Positions 1-10,506 of a stretch of DNA of 64,000 nt are shown piece by piece. Under the pieces are notes generated by a model, which worked only from the letters and a program-made list of their open reading frames with translations, was not told where the DNA came from and ran no database searches. This DNA is from Fulvia fulva (Eukaryota; Ascomycota; Dothideomycetes; Mycosphaerellales; Mycosphaerellaceae), in contig NC_063017.1 of the NCBI RefSeq assembly GCF_020509005.1, positions 3,100,001 to 3,164,000 on the forward strand, in the 5' to 3' direction. Both the position numbers and the translations under genes were made by a program. How positions within the stretch are numbered: the first letter of the stretch is position 1; the number at the start of each line of letters is the position of its first letter.

Positions 1-183
1 GAATACTGCAGATAGTCAGTAATTCATTCTTTCATGTTCGGCTGGAGTATGATGAAAGTGGATTCTCGACTCGTCGTTTTGGACGTCAGAGCTAGCATTG
101 ATCATTTGCAAGTGCTATGAACTCCAGGCAGCCGATCCCAAGCCGCCATCGCTTCCGTGAACCATTAAGAACAAGAGAGACGC

Positions 184-1452
184 TTAGTTCTCGTGAAGAG
201 TGGCCTCGAAAGCCTTCTCCTTCTCGATAACCTTGTCGTCCGCCTTGACGTGACCAAGACCCTCCTTCGAGTATGCCTTGGCGTATGGGTTGAGACGGAG
301 CAGAACCTGCTTGTTCTTGAGTGGGTTCTTCTTCTGGACAACAGTGCGCTTGCTGACGGCACCGCCCTTGACTGGTCGGAGCACAGACTGCACTTCGGAG
401 CTGTTGATGAGCTTGGCAATGTCTGGCTGGGAGACCACGTTGCTTGGGAGGAGGAAGTCCTTCTTGAGCTCGGATGGAGTTGTGGTGCTGCCGTAGACAG
501 TGTCGAGGGCAGAGAAAGCGGAGGAGGTCCAGATGACGAAGCGGCCGAGGTGACCACCTGGTGCGAGCTGGAGGAGGTTCAGTGCGTAGACGGAGCAGGT
601 CTCGACACCGGCGATGTTGCGGAAAGCAGTGACAATGTCCTTGCCGTCCTTCTCTGGCTCGTAGATGACGAGAGGACCGCGGCGCTGCTGGTGGCGGCGG
701 TTCCTGAGCTTGCCCTTTCCTGCGCGGAGCTTGCGGGAGTTCTTGACCTTCTGGACATCGGCATCGGCACCGACAGCCTTGAGGAGACCGACAGCGGCGG
801 AGGTCTTCTTGATGGCACCACCGGCGAAAGCGGAGGAGGAAACGACGAGTGGGACCTCTGGGACGGTGGAGACGTGGTGGCCACGGGCGAGAAGGAGGGC
901 GGCGCTCGAGGTGGCGGCGATGGCAGAGGCAGTCGCGAAACGCTTCTGGCCAAGGTTGATCTTCTGGTGCCACTTGCGCCAGACCTTGGTGGGTGCGAAC
1001 ATGCGACCAGAACGGCACATGTTACCGTATGCAGCCTGACCGGCACGGTGAGTACCACCACCGGACACACGTGGGATACGTGCGACGGCGCGACCTGAGT
1101 CTATTGTCAGCATTGATGTTCCTCGTCCTCTGTATGCATCCCAATGCCGCCACTCGCTGCATCTCGTAGGTGTAGTTCCACGTACCAGTACCCCAGGACT
1201 CAGCACTGGTCTGGTGGCCGGCCTTCTCGCTCACGGCGTATGGCTGGCGCTTATTCTTGGCCATGCCGGTGTGCACCTGCCTGCGGTGTTGTTAGCCCAT
1301 CTGCCCATGTTCTCTCTCTTTCATCGCGCGGTGTGTTCGTACTGGACAATGTCCGATCGGATCGGGGCCTTGAAGACGGCGGGCAGGGTGAGGGTGTCCT
1401 TGGAGGCGGCGCCATCGGCACCGTGGACGGTGACAGTCGGTCTGGAGGCCAT
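184..1452 (-). CDS. RPL4: 60S ribosomal protein L4 (uL4), three exons
   Basis: Structural protein of the large cytosolic ribosomal subunit. Exons run 1452-1343, 1280-1186 and 1094-184, giving 371 residues. The first exon encodes [11 protein letters not shown] and ends in SDIV. The second gives [20 protein letters not shown], and the third starts [19 protein letters not shown] and carries [30 protein letters not shown] and [18 protein letters not shown], all hallmark uL4 segments. Both introns (1342-1281 and 1185-1095) have GT-AG ends, and the joins restore the family sequence with the same residue spacing as yeast L4. Early introns are typical of fungal ribosomal protein genes. The gene ends at TAA 186-184. 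Length matches the family (about 360-370 residues). No damage is seen. Confidence 0.97.
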
Positions 1453-2150
1453 TGCGAGTGCTGTGCGGATTAGTAGTATCGACTGGCGTTGTCGCTGCAA
1501 CGCTCGAAGTGTCCCAAACCTCGCCCAAATTCGAGATGCCCTAGCGCCTGGCAAAATGGAATCTTGGCGGCTGTGTGGATGCGGCCTGAGGCACGTCGGC
1601 AGGTCGGGGCTTGCAACTTCAAAATGCTCCTCGCTGTCACTCTTGCGATCTCGATCAACACAACGACAACGTCGACGTTCTGGAAATCTGGCTCAAGAGT
1701 TCCTAAGACTCACGTCATGCATGTTACATTGTAGCATCTGCATAGCTCATCTCTTGACTAGCCTGGCTCACTAAGATCCTGCCGATATCTCGCTTCTTCA
1801 GCATCCATCCACTACTCATCCAGAAAGTCGTCGACCAACATGGCCTTTACGCGCACTCCTGTGCCACTATCATACAGATCTTCATGTTACAGCGACCTCT
1901 GTTACGAAACGACACCTGCGCCCACGGGTCTCTAGCAGCCAATGTCAATCTCAAAATTGGCAACGCGACAACGGACCTTTTCTGATCTCACGAACCTTTG
2001 GTCCAAAGGTACATCCCGACCCTGGTCCGACTCTTGTCTTTTCCACAAAGGCTTGAGACATCAGGTATGTGGCTCGCTGCCCTCCAGGATTGGCAAGCTG
2101 AGCTCTTCTGCAGTCACCACATCGCAGATTGCAGATGACAGGATGCTATG
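1453..2150. other. Intergenic: RPL4 promoter and 5' UTR, 3' region of the Zn2Cys6 gene
   Basis: No convincing coding frame. The stretch just above 1452 should hold the RPL4 promoter and leader. No individual promoter element was assigned. Confidence 0.5.
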
Positions 2151-3251
2151 CTACAGACTGATCCACCACCTGTCCTGGAAGTGCGCCAGAATGTGTACAT
2201 ATTCGTAGAGTACTGTCAGCGCGATCGGCCGATGCTCATGCACTTGATGCATAAACTCTTCGGAGACCAAAGCTGGAAACCTGTTGATTGATCAGCTTTT
2301 AGATGAAGTACACAGAGGCAGTGAGCAATTACCACGCCATCGCGCGAACGTCCTGCGGGTACCAATGCTTTACTATCTTTGCTTGTCTGAGCTGAGACAA
2401 GGCTTCCGTGCAAGCTTCGTCAAGTTCGGGATGTTTAGGGAAACCTGGGGCGTTTCTCGTTGACCGCAATGCCAGTTGACCAAGGCTGGACTCTACGGAC
2501 GCATCCTTGGGAAAGAGTGCCGCAACCAGCTGCTTGTTCGCACCATTATGATGTCGTTCCCACATGGCCCTTGGCCCCCGGAATAGCACGAACAGATCGA
2601 CAATTTCAGCGAGACTTGGTCTCGTCTTGGCCGAAAGAGCAGATGAGAAAGCCACAATCACCAGAATGGCAGAAAAGAGAAACACAACGTTCTGCTCCTG
2701 CTCGTCCTCGTCGTTGGCAGTCAACATCTCCCGGAATATCGGCAGAGCTATTTGCTGATGGTGAAGTCCACGAGTGCGAAATTTGGCAGAATCACCATGG
2801 GCGGCCGCTACACAAGCAAGGTCCATTGCTGCAAGAGCCAGCATGCCGTGTTGAAGTACAGCATGGTTCTCAGCGACAAGTGGTACTTCTGTCTGCCAGA
2901 TCCTGGGCGACTCTGGAGCTGGAAACAGATGCAGCGATGTCACCGTTGAATACCTATGCATCAAGACCAGGTCCAAGCTGTCGAAGCGGTCCATCTCCGG
3001 CGCTTTGTCCGTGACACTAGAGCTCGTCTCTGAGGGATTCCCATTCTGCTTGACGTTGTCGCTTAGGTATTCACAAGCAGTATTACGACGCCGGCAATTG
3101 TTGCAGATTGGACGTTCTTCACCACACTAGTGGCTGATTAGCACAAAGGAACCAAATTGCCACATGCAACAACATGGCGTACCTTCACATGCCTGGCTTT
3201 GCACGCTATGCACCCTGTTCGTGTCTTGCCGTGAAATCGACGGCTCGGCAT
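2151..3251 (-). CDS. Zn2Cys6 transcription factor, sterol-uptake-regulator (Upc2-like) type
   Basis: Probable nuclear DNA-binding regulator. Three exons, 3251-3183, 3126-2333 and 2280-2151, keep frame and give 330 residues. The N terminus holds a complete six-cysteine binuclear cluster split by intron 1: TGCIACKARHVKC, then PICNNCRRRNTACEY, within residues 13-43. No long linker follows. The rest is an all-helical C-terminal region with HGMLALAAMDLA and, in exon 3, VSEEFMHQVHEHRPIALTVL, a pattern seen in short Upc2/'sterol uptake control' proteins. Introns are 56 and 52 nt. The last exon ends soon after a WW pair, where relatives usually run on a little, so the exact C terminus is uncertain. 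It is divergent from the RTA1-like gene at 3810. The target genes are unknown. Confidence 0.85.
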
Positions 3252-3809
3252 CGTGCATACGTATTGGAGAAACTCCTCCACTCAGCGTCAGACCGTATGC
3301 CTCACGATATACGAGAACCTGGGGTGGGCGCAGGCAGCGAGATTTGAGACGAACAAAGCGATTTCACCGTCTAGTATAAGCGCGCAGCAATTGGTCAAGT
3401 CAGTGCCTTCTCGGTTCACTGCCTCCGATCGGCTAGATGTTTGTCTTGGTCCTGGCCCGGATTGGTTAGCGTACGACATACGAAAAGACAATCTGCAGCC
3501 AAGATCCACCACAACCCACCATATGTTCTCGCATCTCTCGCATACGCATTCGCGGCATCACAAGATCCGAACGCTGTGAAGAAGTGGGCTACACAATCTA
3601 ATGATGACCTACACGTGGCAAAAGGTAAACGTAGGGCTGAATCTCGACATTGTCCCTTCATCGATTTTATCTCACCTTGTCGGGCGTCCCGCGAACAAAG
3701 ACACAGACTAGGATCTGGACCGCCACCTGACAATACATCCCAGCCATAAGATCTTAGTCATCACAGATAACCTTCTTACGCAGCAACTACACGAGCCAGG
3801 ATTTGGACC
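3252..3809. promoter_or_regulatory. Divergent intergenic region between the Zn2Cys6 and RTA1-like genes
   Basis: 558 bp separates two start codons facing away from each other, so both promoters must lie here. Small open frames within it have no recognisable content. Confidence 0.5.
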
Positions 3810-4727
3810 ATGGGCTCACGGGAGTTCTGCACCGAAGTAACACCACAATGCCCGGTCGAGCTCACGACTTATGGTTATCGCCCTACTCTCGCCGGTAACA
3901 GCATCATCCTCGCATTATTTGGGATCTGTACCATAGCTCAACTCGCTTTGGGCATAAAACATCGCCTCCCCGCTTTCGCCTCCGTGGTGTGTATAGCATG
4001 TGCGCTAGAGTGCGCAGGATATGGAGGAAGGCTGATGATGAACGACAACCCGTGGTCGAGTGGAGGGTTTAAGCTGCAGATTGTCGGACTCATCCTCGCA
4101 CCTTCTTTTCTGGCTGCCGGCATATACTTGACTTTCAAGCATCTGGTTATAGTTTTGGGGCGGCAATACTCCAGGCTGATGCCAAGACTCTACCCTTGGA
4201 TCTTCATTAGCTGCGACTTTGCGAGCATTGTTTTGCAGGCGATTGGTGGTGGCATTGCGGCTAGCGAGACGGAACAGCTCCTTGATGTCGGCAACGGCAT
4301 CATAATAGCCGGTATCGCATTTCAGGTTGCGACTATGGGAGTCTGTATTCTTCTGGCTGTTGACTTCGCTATCAAGCTCTGGAAGTCTCGATCACGATCT
4401 ACCGCCGATGGTGCTGCATTGGAAAACGTTAAGACTTACACGACAACGACTGCGTTTTACTATTACCTGGGATGCATGGCAGTGGCGTTCGTTACGATCT
4501 TCATTCGATGCATATACCGACTTCCTGAGATGGCTGGTGGCTGGGGCAATCCTTTGATGAGGAATGAGAAAGAGTTCTTGATCTTGGATGGAGCTATGGT
4601 TGCGATTGCAGCAGTCTTGATGACGATCGCGCATCCTGGTATCTTCTTCCCCGAGATGAGGGCGAAGAATGTTGCGAGGCAAGCAGAGCAAGCAGAGAAG
4701 GCGGCGGGTGGGAATGAGAGTCCTTGA
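3810..4727 (+). CDS. RTA1-like seven-helix membrane protein
   Basis: Single-exon gene, 305 residues. Family members (Rta1, Rsb1, Rtm1 of yeast) are plasma-membrane proteins linked to resistance to sterol-directed compounds and to sphingoid-base translocation. The sequence shows about seven hydrophobic segments beginning near residue 30 (LAGNSIILALFGICTIAQLA). Family motifs include ECAGYGGRLMM near residue 67, GLILAPSFLAAGIYL near 93, the DFASIVLQAIGGGIA segment near 137, and FIRCIYRLPEMAGGW near 230. The tail after residue 285 is charged and cytosolic. Length is typical. Which lipid or drug it handles cannot be read from sequence. It is divergent from an Upc2-type regulator, a suggestive but unproven pairing. 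Confidence 0.93.
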   Translation: MGSREFCTEVTPQCPVELTTYGYRPTLAGNSIILALFGICTIAQLALGIKHRLPAFASVVCIACALECAGYGGRLMMNDNPWSSGGFKLQIVGLILAPSFLAAGIYLTFKHLVIVLGRQYSRLMPRLYPWIFISCDFASIVLQAIGGGIAASETEQLLDVGNGIIIAGIAFQVATMGVCILLAVDFAIKLWKSRSRSTADGAALENVKTYTTTTAFYYYLGCMAVAFVTIFIRCIYRLPEMAGGWGNPLMRNEKEFLILDGAMVAIAAVLMTIAHPGIFFPEMRAKNVARQAEQAEKAAGGNESP

Positions 4728-5262
4728 CCCAAGCAGGAGAGGCGACATCGACAGCATACATACGGCATACACAGTGTTCTTTTCTCTCAGCATGGCGACG
4801 GCAGCATAGCAACGGTAGCATGGAAACGGCAGATCTTAGAACAGGAGTCAGTGAATCTCACGATCAACAGAAACATCTCCAACCCGACGGATCCTTTGGC
4901 GAGCACTTTCTTTATTCACGAGCACGGTTAGGCGTATGTGAGCGGACGAATACTTGCAGAGTGGATCGTGAATCCTACCTGTCTCTGTTTATCACAGTCA
5001 AACAGCGCGCAGCGTTTTATCTCAAGCAAGGGATGCGCATTGGAACGTGTCAATACCAACATCTCATGCCCACAACCACTGAACAAAGGTTTGGACCACA
5101 AAACAAAGGACATCGAAGCACATCTACAATCCGAAACATTGCTTCCTCGACATAGCCAAGGTCCTGGCAACAGCTCAAACAATACGAACATCCCGTCCTA
5201 CAATCACACCACCAAACAATCTCTCAGCCCACAGTCCCATATCATCCAGCCCAGCTTCCATC
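4728..5262. other. Intergenic region
   Basis: 3' region of the RTA1-like gene and upstream region of RPB10. Several open frames are present but none has family features. No regulatory element was identified. Confidence 0.4.
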
Positions 5263-5643
5263 ATGATCATTCCAATCCGCTGCTTCACCTGCGGCAAACC
5301 CATTGCCCACCTCTTCGAAACCTACGTCAACCTCATCTCCACCGAAGTCCCCGACCCCGAAGCCAGCGCCATAACGGGCGAACCCGAAACGAAGATGATG
5401 GATGATGGCGATGTGAGTCTCGCATAAATATAACTACCCCGTGTCATGTTCCGAGAGCATAGCTAACACCTCTCGATGTACTAGGCTATGGATATCATTG
5501 GCCTAACACGATATTGTTGTAGAAGAATGATGCTGACGCATGTCGACTTGGTCCAGAAGTTTCTAGGGTATAAGACAGCGGATGCGCATAAGATCATGGA
5601 GGATATAAAAAAAGAAATGAGCACACAAGGGACTAAGTACTGA
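5263..5643 (+). CDS. RPB10: RNA polymerases I, II and III shared subunit RPB10 (ABC10-beta), divergent form
   Basis: Small zinc-binding subunit shared by the three nuclear RNA polymerases. Exons 5263-5412 and 5485-5643 give 102 residues. It starts [12 protein letters not shown] and later has [20 protein letters not shown], so all four zinc ligands (CxxC near residue 7 and the CC pair) are kept. It is odd in three ways. The usual VVGDKWE segment after CGK is replaced by PIAHLFE. An acidic insert lies between the two zinc halves. A lysine-rich tail makes it about 30 residues longer than the usual 70-odd. The intron is a 72-nt GT-AG intron at the point where the acidic insert ends. It could be a divergent second copy. 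An open frame continues past the stop (see findings). Confidence 0.9.
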
Positions 5644-5644
5644 G

Positions 5645-5902
5645 GCCTACGACGAGGAGTTAAATGGGATACCTTCATACCCACGCAGTAGGATTCTCGA
5701 TGTTGTCAATGACCTGGAAGTCAACCACTGGCGAGGAGGCTTCCATGTCTACCGTCATGGACCGATCCCACTGTATCACTGTGTGCGAATTGCACATGAC
5801 AACGTGTTCAGCTCGAAGAAGAAGAGACAGCACCACGTGTGGCTCAATCGTCTGTGCGCTGCCGAGAAGCAATCAATACCATCACGGGGCATTTCGTGGT
5901 AA
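5645..5902 (+). other. Open reading frame directly downstream of RPB10, possible 3' extension or gene remnant
   Basis: In a different frame from RPB10 exon 2, codons stay open from before 5645 to TAA at 5900-5902. The reading looks protein-like, with segments VVNDLEVNHWRGGFHVYRHG and KKKRQHHVWLNRLCAAEKQ. It has no ATG of its own at the 5' end. A 52-nt intron with GT at 5638 and AG at 5689 would join it in frame to RPB10 just before its stop, but the donor (gtactg) is weak and no good branch point is visible. I do not recognise the family. Confidence 0.3.
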
Positions 5903-6736
5903 CAGAGTCGGAAGTGCTTGTCCTCCTACAAGTACTCCATGAGGTGAACGCTATGGGCCGCGACATCTTGTACTGGTGAAGCGGTATCTTCGCTTCTGCC
6001 GCAATGCATCGAGCATTGATAGGAGAAGTCATCGATTTTCCCTCTGTGACTGGGTGAGGGTTTTAGCGATTAACTCTGACGCTGTGATGAATTGTTGTCG
6101 ACACTGATGATTTGTTGAGTTCAGAGTTGTAGAGAAGTTCAATTGATCGTCATTCGTCAAGAGCTTCGGCTTGGCACGGGATCCGCGGACCTGCCTCCTC
6201 TGCCTTCCACTCACCGACTTGCTGCTGTTCGCTGACCCGCGCCGTTTGCTCTTTCCTACATGCCCTATACACAATCGCCGCCGCCATCTTCACGTCGTTG
6301 GCAGTGAAGTCGAAATGGCCCGATCGAACGGCGCCCTAATGCATTCACACACCGCTTCGGCTCGATGGATGGACTTTTAGGACGGTGTGAGTGACAGCGC
6401 GAGAGAACGAAAGAGTTGTGGTATAAAAGGTGTCAGCAGATCTGAGGCTCAAATCGATGCAGAGTACTAGTAAGAGGTACGGTGAGGTGAGACAACGCGC
6501 AAGAGGAAGCACGGGCATGGAAGGAAGGACTGCTTTGTTCAACAAGAGGATGGGTGGCATTGGAGTGCGCTTGCGGAGCTTTTTCTTGACATGGGCGGAC
6601 TCATTCGCGAGCATACGCATAAGGCTATGCTCATATGGTTCAAGGTTGGGTGCAAGATTTGCAGTGCTTGACGAACGCTGAGACTGCCTGCGCCCCATCC
6701 TCCCACCGCTAATTGACCACATGTCACTCCTCGGTC
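5903..6736. other. Intergenic region
   Basis: 834 bp between the RPB10 locus and a small secreted protein gene. Frames on both strands are open for 60-150 codons but show no family motif or plausible splice structure. Confidence 0.4.
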
Positions 6737-7041
6737 TTAAAAGCAAACTACCTGCGTGAGGCCGCTTCTGCACTACAGATCGGTCGGTGGTTAGTGGCAG
6801 GGCTTCTCGAAGTCCTGCACTTTTCTGACTTACGGCAGTCTGGCAAGATCCCTGCTTGATTATGAGCGCTTTCATGTCCTGTGTGTTCAAGACTTGTGAT
6901 GCGTACAGATGAGCAGGCAAGGGTCTTTCCATCCTCATAGCATATTTGAGGGTCTGCTGCGTCGCATGTACCGTCTGCCCAGACGGCTGTGGTGAAGCCG
7001 AGTACGGCAACAACCATGGAGAGGTACTTCAATACGAACAT
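6737..7041 (-). CDS. Small secreted cysteine-rich protein (62 residues), candidate effector
   Basis: I do not recognise a family. Exons 7041-6907, 6851-6834 and 6772-6737 give 62 residues. Residues 1-22 form a signal peptide (MFVLKYLSMVVAVLGFTTAV, then WA). The mature part has six cysteines at 26, 34, 43, 48, 52 and 61, enough for three disulfides. Exon 2 is only 18 nt (GSCQTA). Intron 2 has a textbook donor (gtaagt), a ctaac branch point and a TAG acceptor. Intron 1 has gtacgc and CAG ends but a poorer branch point. Splicing is needed because the unspliced frame loses the cysteine pattern. The size, secretion signal and cysteine content resemble fungal effectors or antimicrobial peptides. 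Function is unknown. Confidence 0.62.
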
Positions 7042-8095
7042 TTTCTGGGTCGGTCGTGGCGAGAAGAAAGTTAGCAATTGAGGCTGGATGCTGGCGAGTG
7101 CTTGTCGACGGACTGGGTGTAAATGGTACAGGTGCCAGTTACAACAGTGGGCTACCACAGCACTCTATATAGGACAGAATGGCCGACCCGCTGGCCAAGG
7201 TGCGTTGCAATCATCCCCAATACTCAAGGAAACGACACAGCTCTACATGGATCATAGCCAGATCGGCAAGGAATGCAGAGCTGCTAGGCCCAGCTTTTGC
7301 AGATGTAAAAGATGGAAGCAAAGCGTGAGGTCCATCCATAGCATAGCAACATGAACTAAGCAAACCCTGAGTCAGAAGCGTTCGGACTTGGTCACAATTG
7401 GACGAAGCATGATTTACACAGTGTTAAGGTATCGTCTGCTTGATCGTCGAAGTTAGCAGAGACTGGGTTTGTGTATGCAAGGCCACATCCTGAAGGAAGC
7501 GGCGGAGGACTCGCCGCTTCGGGCAACGCAGGAACGATGCCTCGACTGGTATAGCAAAGGGAACCACGCCAGGATCGGCAGCACAAGAACAAGCCATGCA
7601 CCTCAAAATACTGCCCGCAATTCGCTAAAATGTATGGTGACTTTACAGCAGCACGAGATGTTGGTTCTGCTTACACAGAGCAGTAAGCAGCGTGGGGCCA
7701 ACACACTGACCGGCTGGAGCGTACGATCGCACTCACTGTTCGGCACGGATAACAGGCTTCCGTTACCGGACGCATCACTGCGTGTACGAAGAGCACCTCA
7801 AAGGCTCAAAGGAGATGGCAGCACTCGGACCAGTGTTGGTTGATGTAGCCTCCGACACGATGATGGTGTTGATGACGTCGGACTTGTCTCTACATGTACC
7901 CGACTTGGCCGATCTTTTACCCGGCCCCAGCCGAGAATCCAACATCACCTCCGCTTTCTCCTGCACGCTCCCTTGTCTCTTCCTTCGCTTCATCCTGCGC
8001 ATGAAGCCCGCTTCACCATTGCCGAACCCTCATACACTCACACCTGGAGCGAGGATGAAGCCATGCAGGTCACCATCGACGTCCGACGGGACGAT
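7042..8095. other. Intergenic region between two small secreted protein genes
   Basis: About 1 kb. Open frames near 7392-7606 (reverse) and 7469-8129 (forward) have no signal peptide, motif or clear intron structure. No gene could be supported. Confidence 0.4.
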
Positions 8096-8415
8096 CTATG
8101 TACACTGGCAAAACCCGCTGACGTCGTAAAAGCAAGGAGACCTTTGGGACGTGCACTGTCTTGTCAACACTCATCGAAAGAAAGCCATGATCTCTACTCA
8201 CATCAGTCTCGCAGATGCAATTTCCCTTCTGGCCAGGTGCTGTGTAGAAGCAGCTCTTGGTAGCCAGGTCGCAAGCCTGTGCTCGGTCAGCGCTTCCGAC
8301 CATCGCAGTCGCGTCCTTTGAAGAAGAGACGAACGCCATCGTATTGAGTTGGGAGACCCTGAGGCACCGCCGCTGCCAAAGAGCAGAGCAGAGCGAGGGC
8401 TGCGAGGGCATTCAT
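8096..8415 (-). CDS. Small secreted protein with two tandem C-x6-CFY-CxC repeats, candidate effector
   Basis: No known family recognised. Exons 8415-8335, 8276-8202 and 8155-8096 give 71 residues. The signal peptide is residues 1-16 (MNALAALALLCSLAAA), followed by a short PQGLPTQYDG linker. The mature part is two repeats of C-x6-C-F-Y-x(5-8)-C-x-C. Repeat 1 has cysteines 29, 36, 47 and 49, and repeat 2 has 53, 60, 68 and 70. Intron 1 (58 nt) has donor gttcgt and a perfect gctgac branch point 8 nt before the AG. Intron 2 (46 nt) has donor gtgagt and falls exactly between the repeats. That position suggests exon duplication. The regular spacing across three independently predicted splice sites supports the model. 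Confidence 0.68.
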
Positions 8416-9186
8416 AATTTCGAAAGGCGCGGCCTGGCTGGGCGTCTAGATTGGTGTGTGAAAAAGATTATCAGGTAACGATGGGTTGCAGTGAACCTCA
8501 TATGCTTCTCTGCTGACAGACGAGGCTGATGTCGGGCACTATATGTCCGCCTTTCTTCTTGGGTCGTTAACTGCCGCTCGGCTACACATGCCCGTGTACT
8601 TGTCCATGTGGCCTCTCGTAGGCAGCTTGACCGGTCCCTTCACAAGCTTTGCCTAGCACTAAATGATGCAGTGATTTAGCAAAATCATACGCTGTTCAAG
8701 CAACAATGATGGATGATCTACAGGGACCACGCGAGGAAGCTTTGACTATGCAGGAGAATGTTTTTGCTAGCGGACTATCCGGGGAAAAGCGGATGTTGGC
8801 CAAGACTCTAGCGAATGTTGCGAAGGACATAAGCGTTCTTTCGGTTCGTTGCAACTGTAGATCGACGTCTGCTGATCATGCTTACACTGCTTATGTGCAC
8901 AAGATGCTTCGAAACTGTCTCCACAAGGCGACGTTGCATCGGGGCCGCGTACTTCAATTGGAAACCGAGCTGTACAGGGACCGCTGGACGGGGCTACAAT
9001 CTCGATTTACACAAGACGGTACAAGGACGGGCGACTATGCACACACGACCGGGCAACTATGCACCACGGGCGGGCAACCATGCATACATGTATCATGGAT
9101 GTTATTAGTCGCTGCGATATATGGAAAACACAGTCATCGCGATTCACACAGCCACGCCCTGCGCAGCACCTCATCGCGAATAAGCC
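8416..9186. other. Intergenic region with a short degenerate tandem repeat
   Basis: No supported gene. A forward frame from 8706 stays open for 186 codons but lacks any recognisable feature. At 9026-9086 three imperfect copies of a roughly 20-bp unit containing cgggcaactatgcac follow each other. Confidence 0.4.
9026..9086. repeat. Three imperfect tandem copies of a ~20-bp unit
   Basis: Units read gacgggcgactatgcaca, gaccgggcaactatgcacc and ggcgggcaaccatgcata. They differ by single substitutions. No function is apparent. Confidence 0.6.
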
Positions 9187-10506
9187 ATGGAGTCGACACG
9201 CCCGCAAAGCCTACTTATCGATCACATGAACGAAGTGGTGGCGAGATTACTTCAGAGTCCACCTGAAGCGCTGGAAGCTCTGCACAAGAACATGAGTGTT
9301 CTGAAGCACCAACTCCGTGTCTTCGCGATCACTTTGGAAGCTACCACACCGCAGATGGCTCCGGAGACTGCAGCTGAATTGCCGCCGTCAGCTCCAGTCC
9401 GTCATAACACCAGCATAGCCACAGAGGAAGCCGAGATCCATAGTTTGCTGTGCAATGCAGCACAGCAATTTTCGAAGGTACGGTGCCAATTTCGAGAACT
9501 GCGGGACATGTCTTTGCCTGGTTATCTCAGGATGCTCGCTTGGCGCATCTACATCCATTGACGTCTTCGCGTCATCCATGCTTGCGAGCTGGCCCGCTGA
9601 TTCTTGAAGATCGTCTTCTGCTTCTGAGCTCTTGCATGTCTCTGGCCACCGACTTCCAGAGCTATGAACTCAGCATCGACAATACGTCGAAGCAGTCGGT
9701 CTTAACGCAATGCATCTTGCAAGGGCGCATGCCGGCGGTGCAGACGCTCAGCAAACATGGCCAGGGCTTCTTCAATGCAGTCGGAGCAAGGCGTAGTGAC
9801 CACATCAGACTGGACACGGCATTAAGGTTGGGCATGAAGCTGCACGTCTTCGAAGCAATAGGCCAGCAGCGGGGTCTAGACTCTATCTTACCTCTCATCC
9901 TCGGTTTCGAGCTGCACAAGCTTTTGCGTCTGCCATACAAGACGTTCCTCACTATCAGCCGGGCTCTGGAGTCCGGAAGATGCTACGACGAGATGCTGAT
10001 GGTCGTTGACGAAGAGCTTGCAACGTGGTGGGTCCAATATCGTGTACAATACCAGCAGCGCTATGCAGATCTTGCGTTCATTCGTAAGCATACCTTGCAT
10101 CAATCTATGAAGTAATTTTCACTGACCAAGCACAGACAGCGGGCGCCGAGAGCCTGCTTCGGCGATGAGACCATCTGATAGGCCCAGTCAAGTCTTGCAT
10201 ACCCCATGGGCTGGTCTGATTGCAGCAGCAAATGCGACATCTATTCCTCGCATCGAGCGGATCAGCATTGACCCGGAAATGCACTTTCCGTCGACACCAT
10301 TCGATGAGGGCTATTTGTCGCAGTACAGTGAGACTGAGTATTGTGACAGTAGTGATCATCGCATTGCGGTTCCGTCCGTAAGCTCGAGGACAGCATCATG
10401 TGTCGAGCTCTTCGCAGATCCAAGTGTCTATTCACTGCCAGCTTCGCAGACGCTGCCTATGGCCTGGCGTCTCGATCATGGTATTGGCAGTCACTACATG
10501 CCATAG
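9187..10506 (+). CDS. Hypothetical protein, three exons, 404 residues
   Basis: I do not recognise this family. Exons 9187-9477, 9531-10083 and 10136-10506 join in frame to 404 residues. Intron 1 (gtacgg...ctcag, 53 nt) and intron 2 (gtaagc...cacag, 52 nt, with cactgac branch point) are convincing, and without them the frame breaks. No signal peptide or transmembrane segment is seen. The middle (about residues 150-270) is rich in leucine and looks helical, with segments such as HIRLDTALRLGMKLHVFEAI. The C-terminal third is low in structure, Ser/Pro-rich and acidic. The helical middle resembles, only in general style, the C-terminal halves of fungal regulatory proteins. No zinc cluster was found upstream. 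Confidence 0.6.

Noticed and set aside
6345..6736. Reverse frame that would extend the six-cysteine secreted protein by about 130 residues
   Set aside because: It requires a poorer acceptor and yields a low-complexity sequence without cysteines, while the ctgtag acceptor gives a short peptide with an even cysteine number.
8706..9266. Forward open frame of 186 codons
   Set aside because: No recognisable domain, runs through a tandem repeat, and shows no good intron or promoter context.
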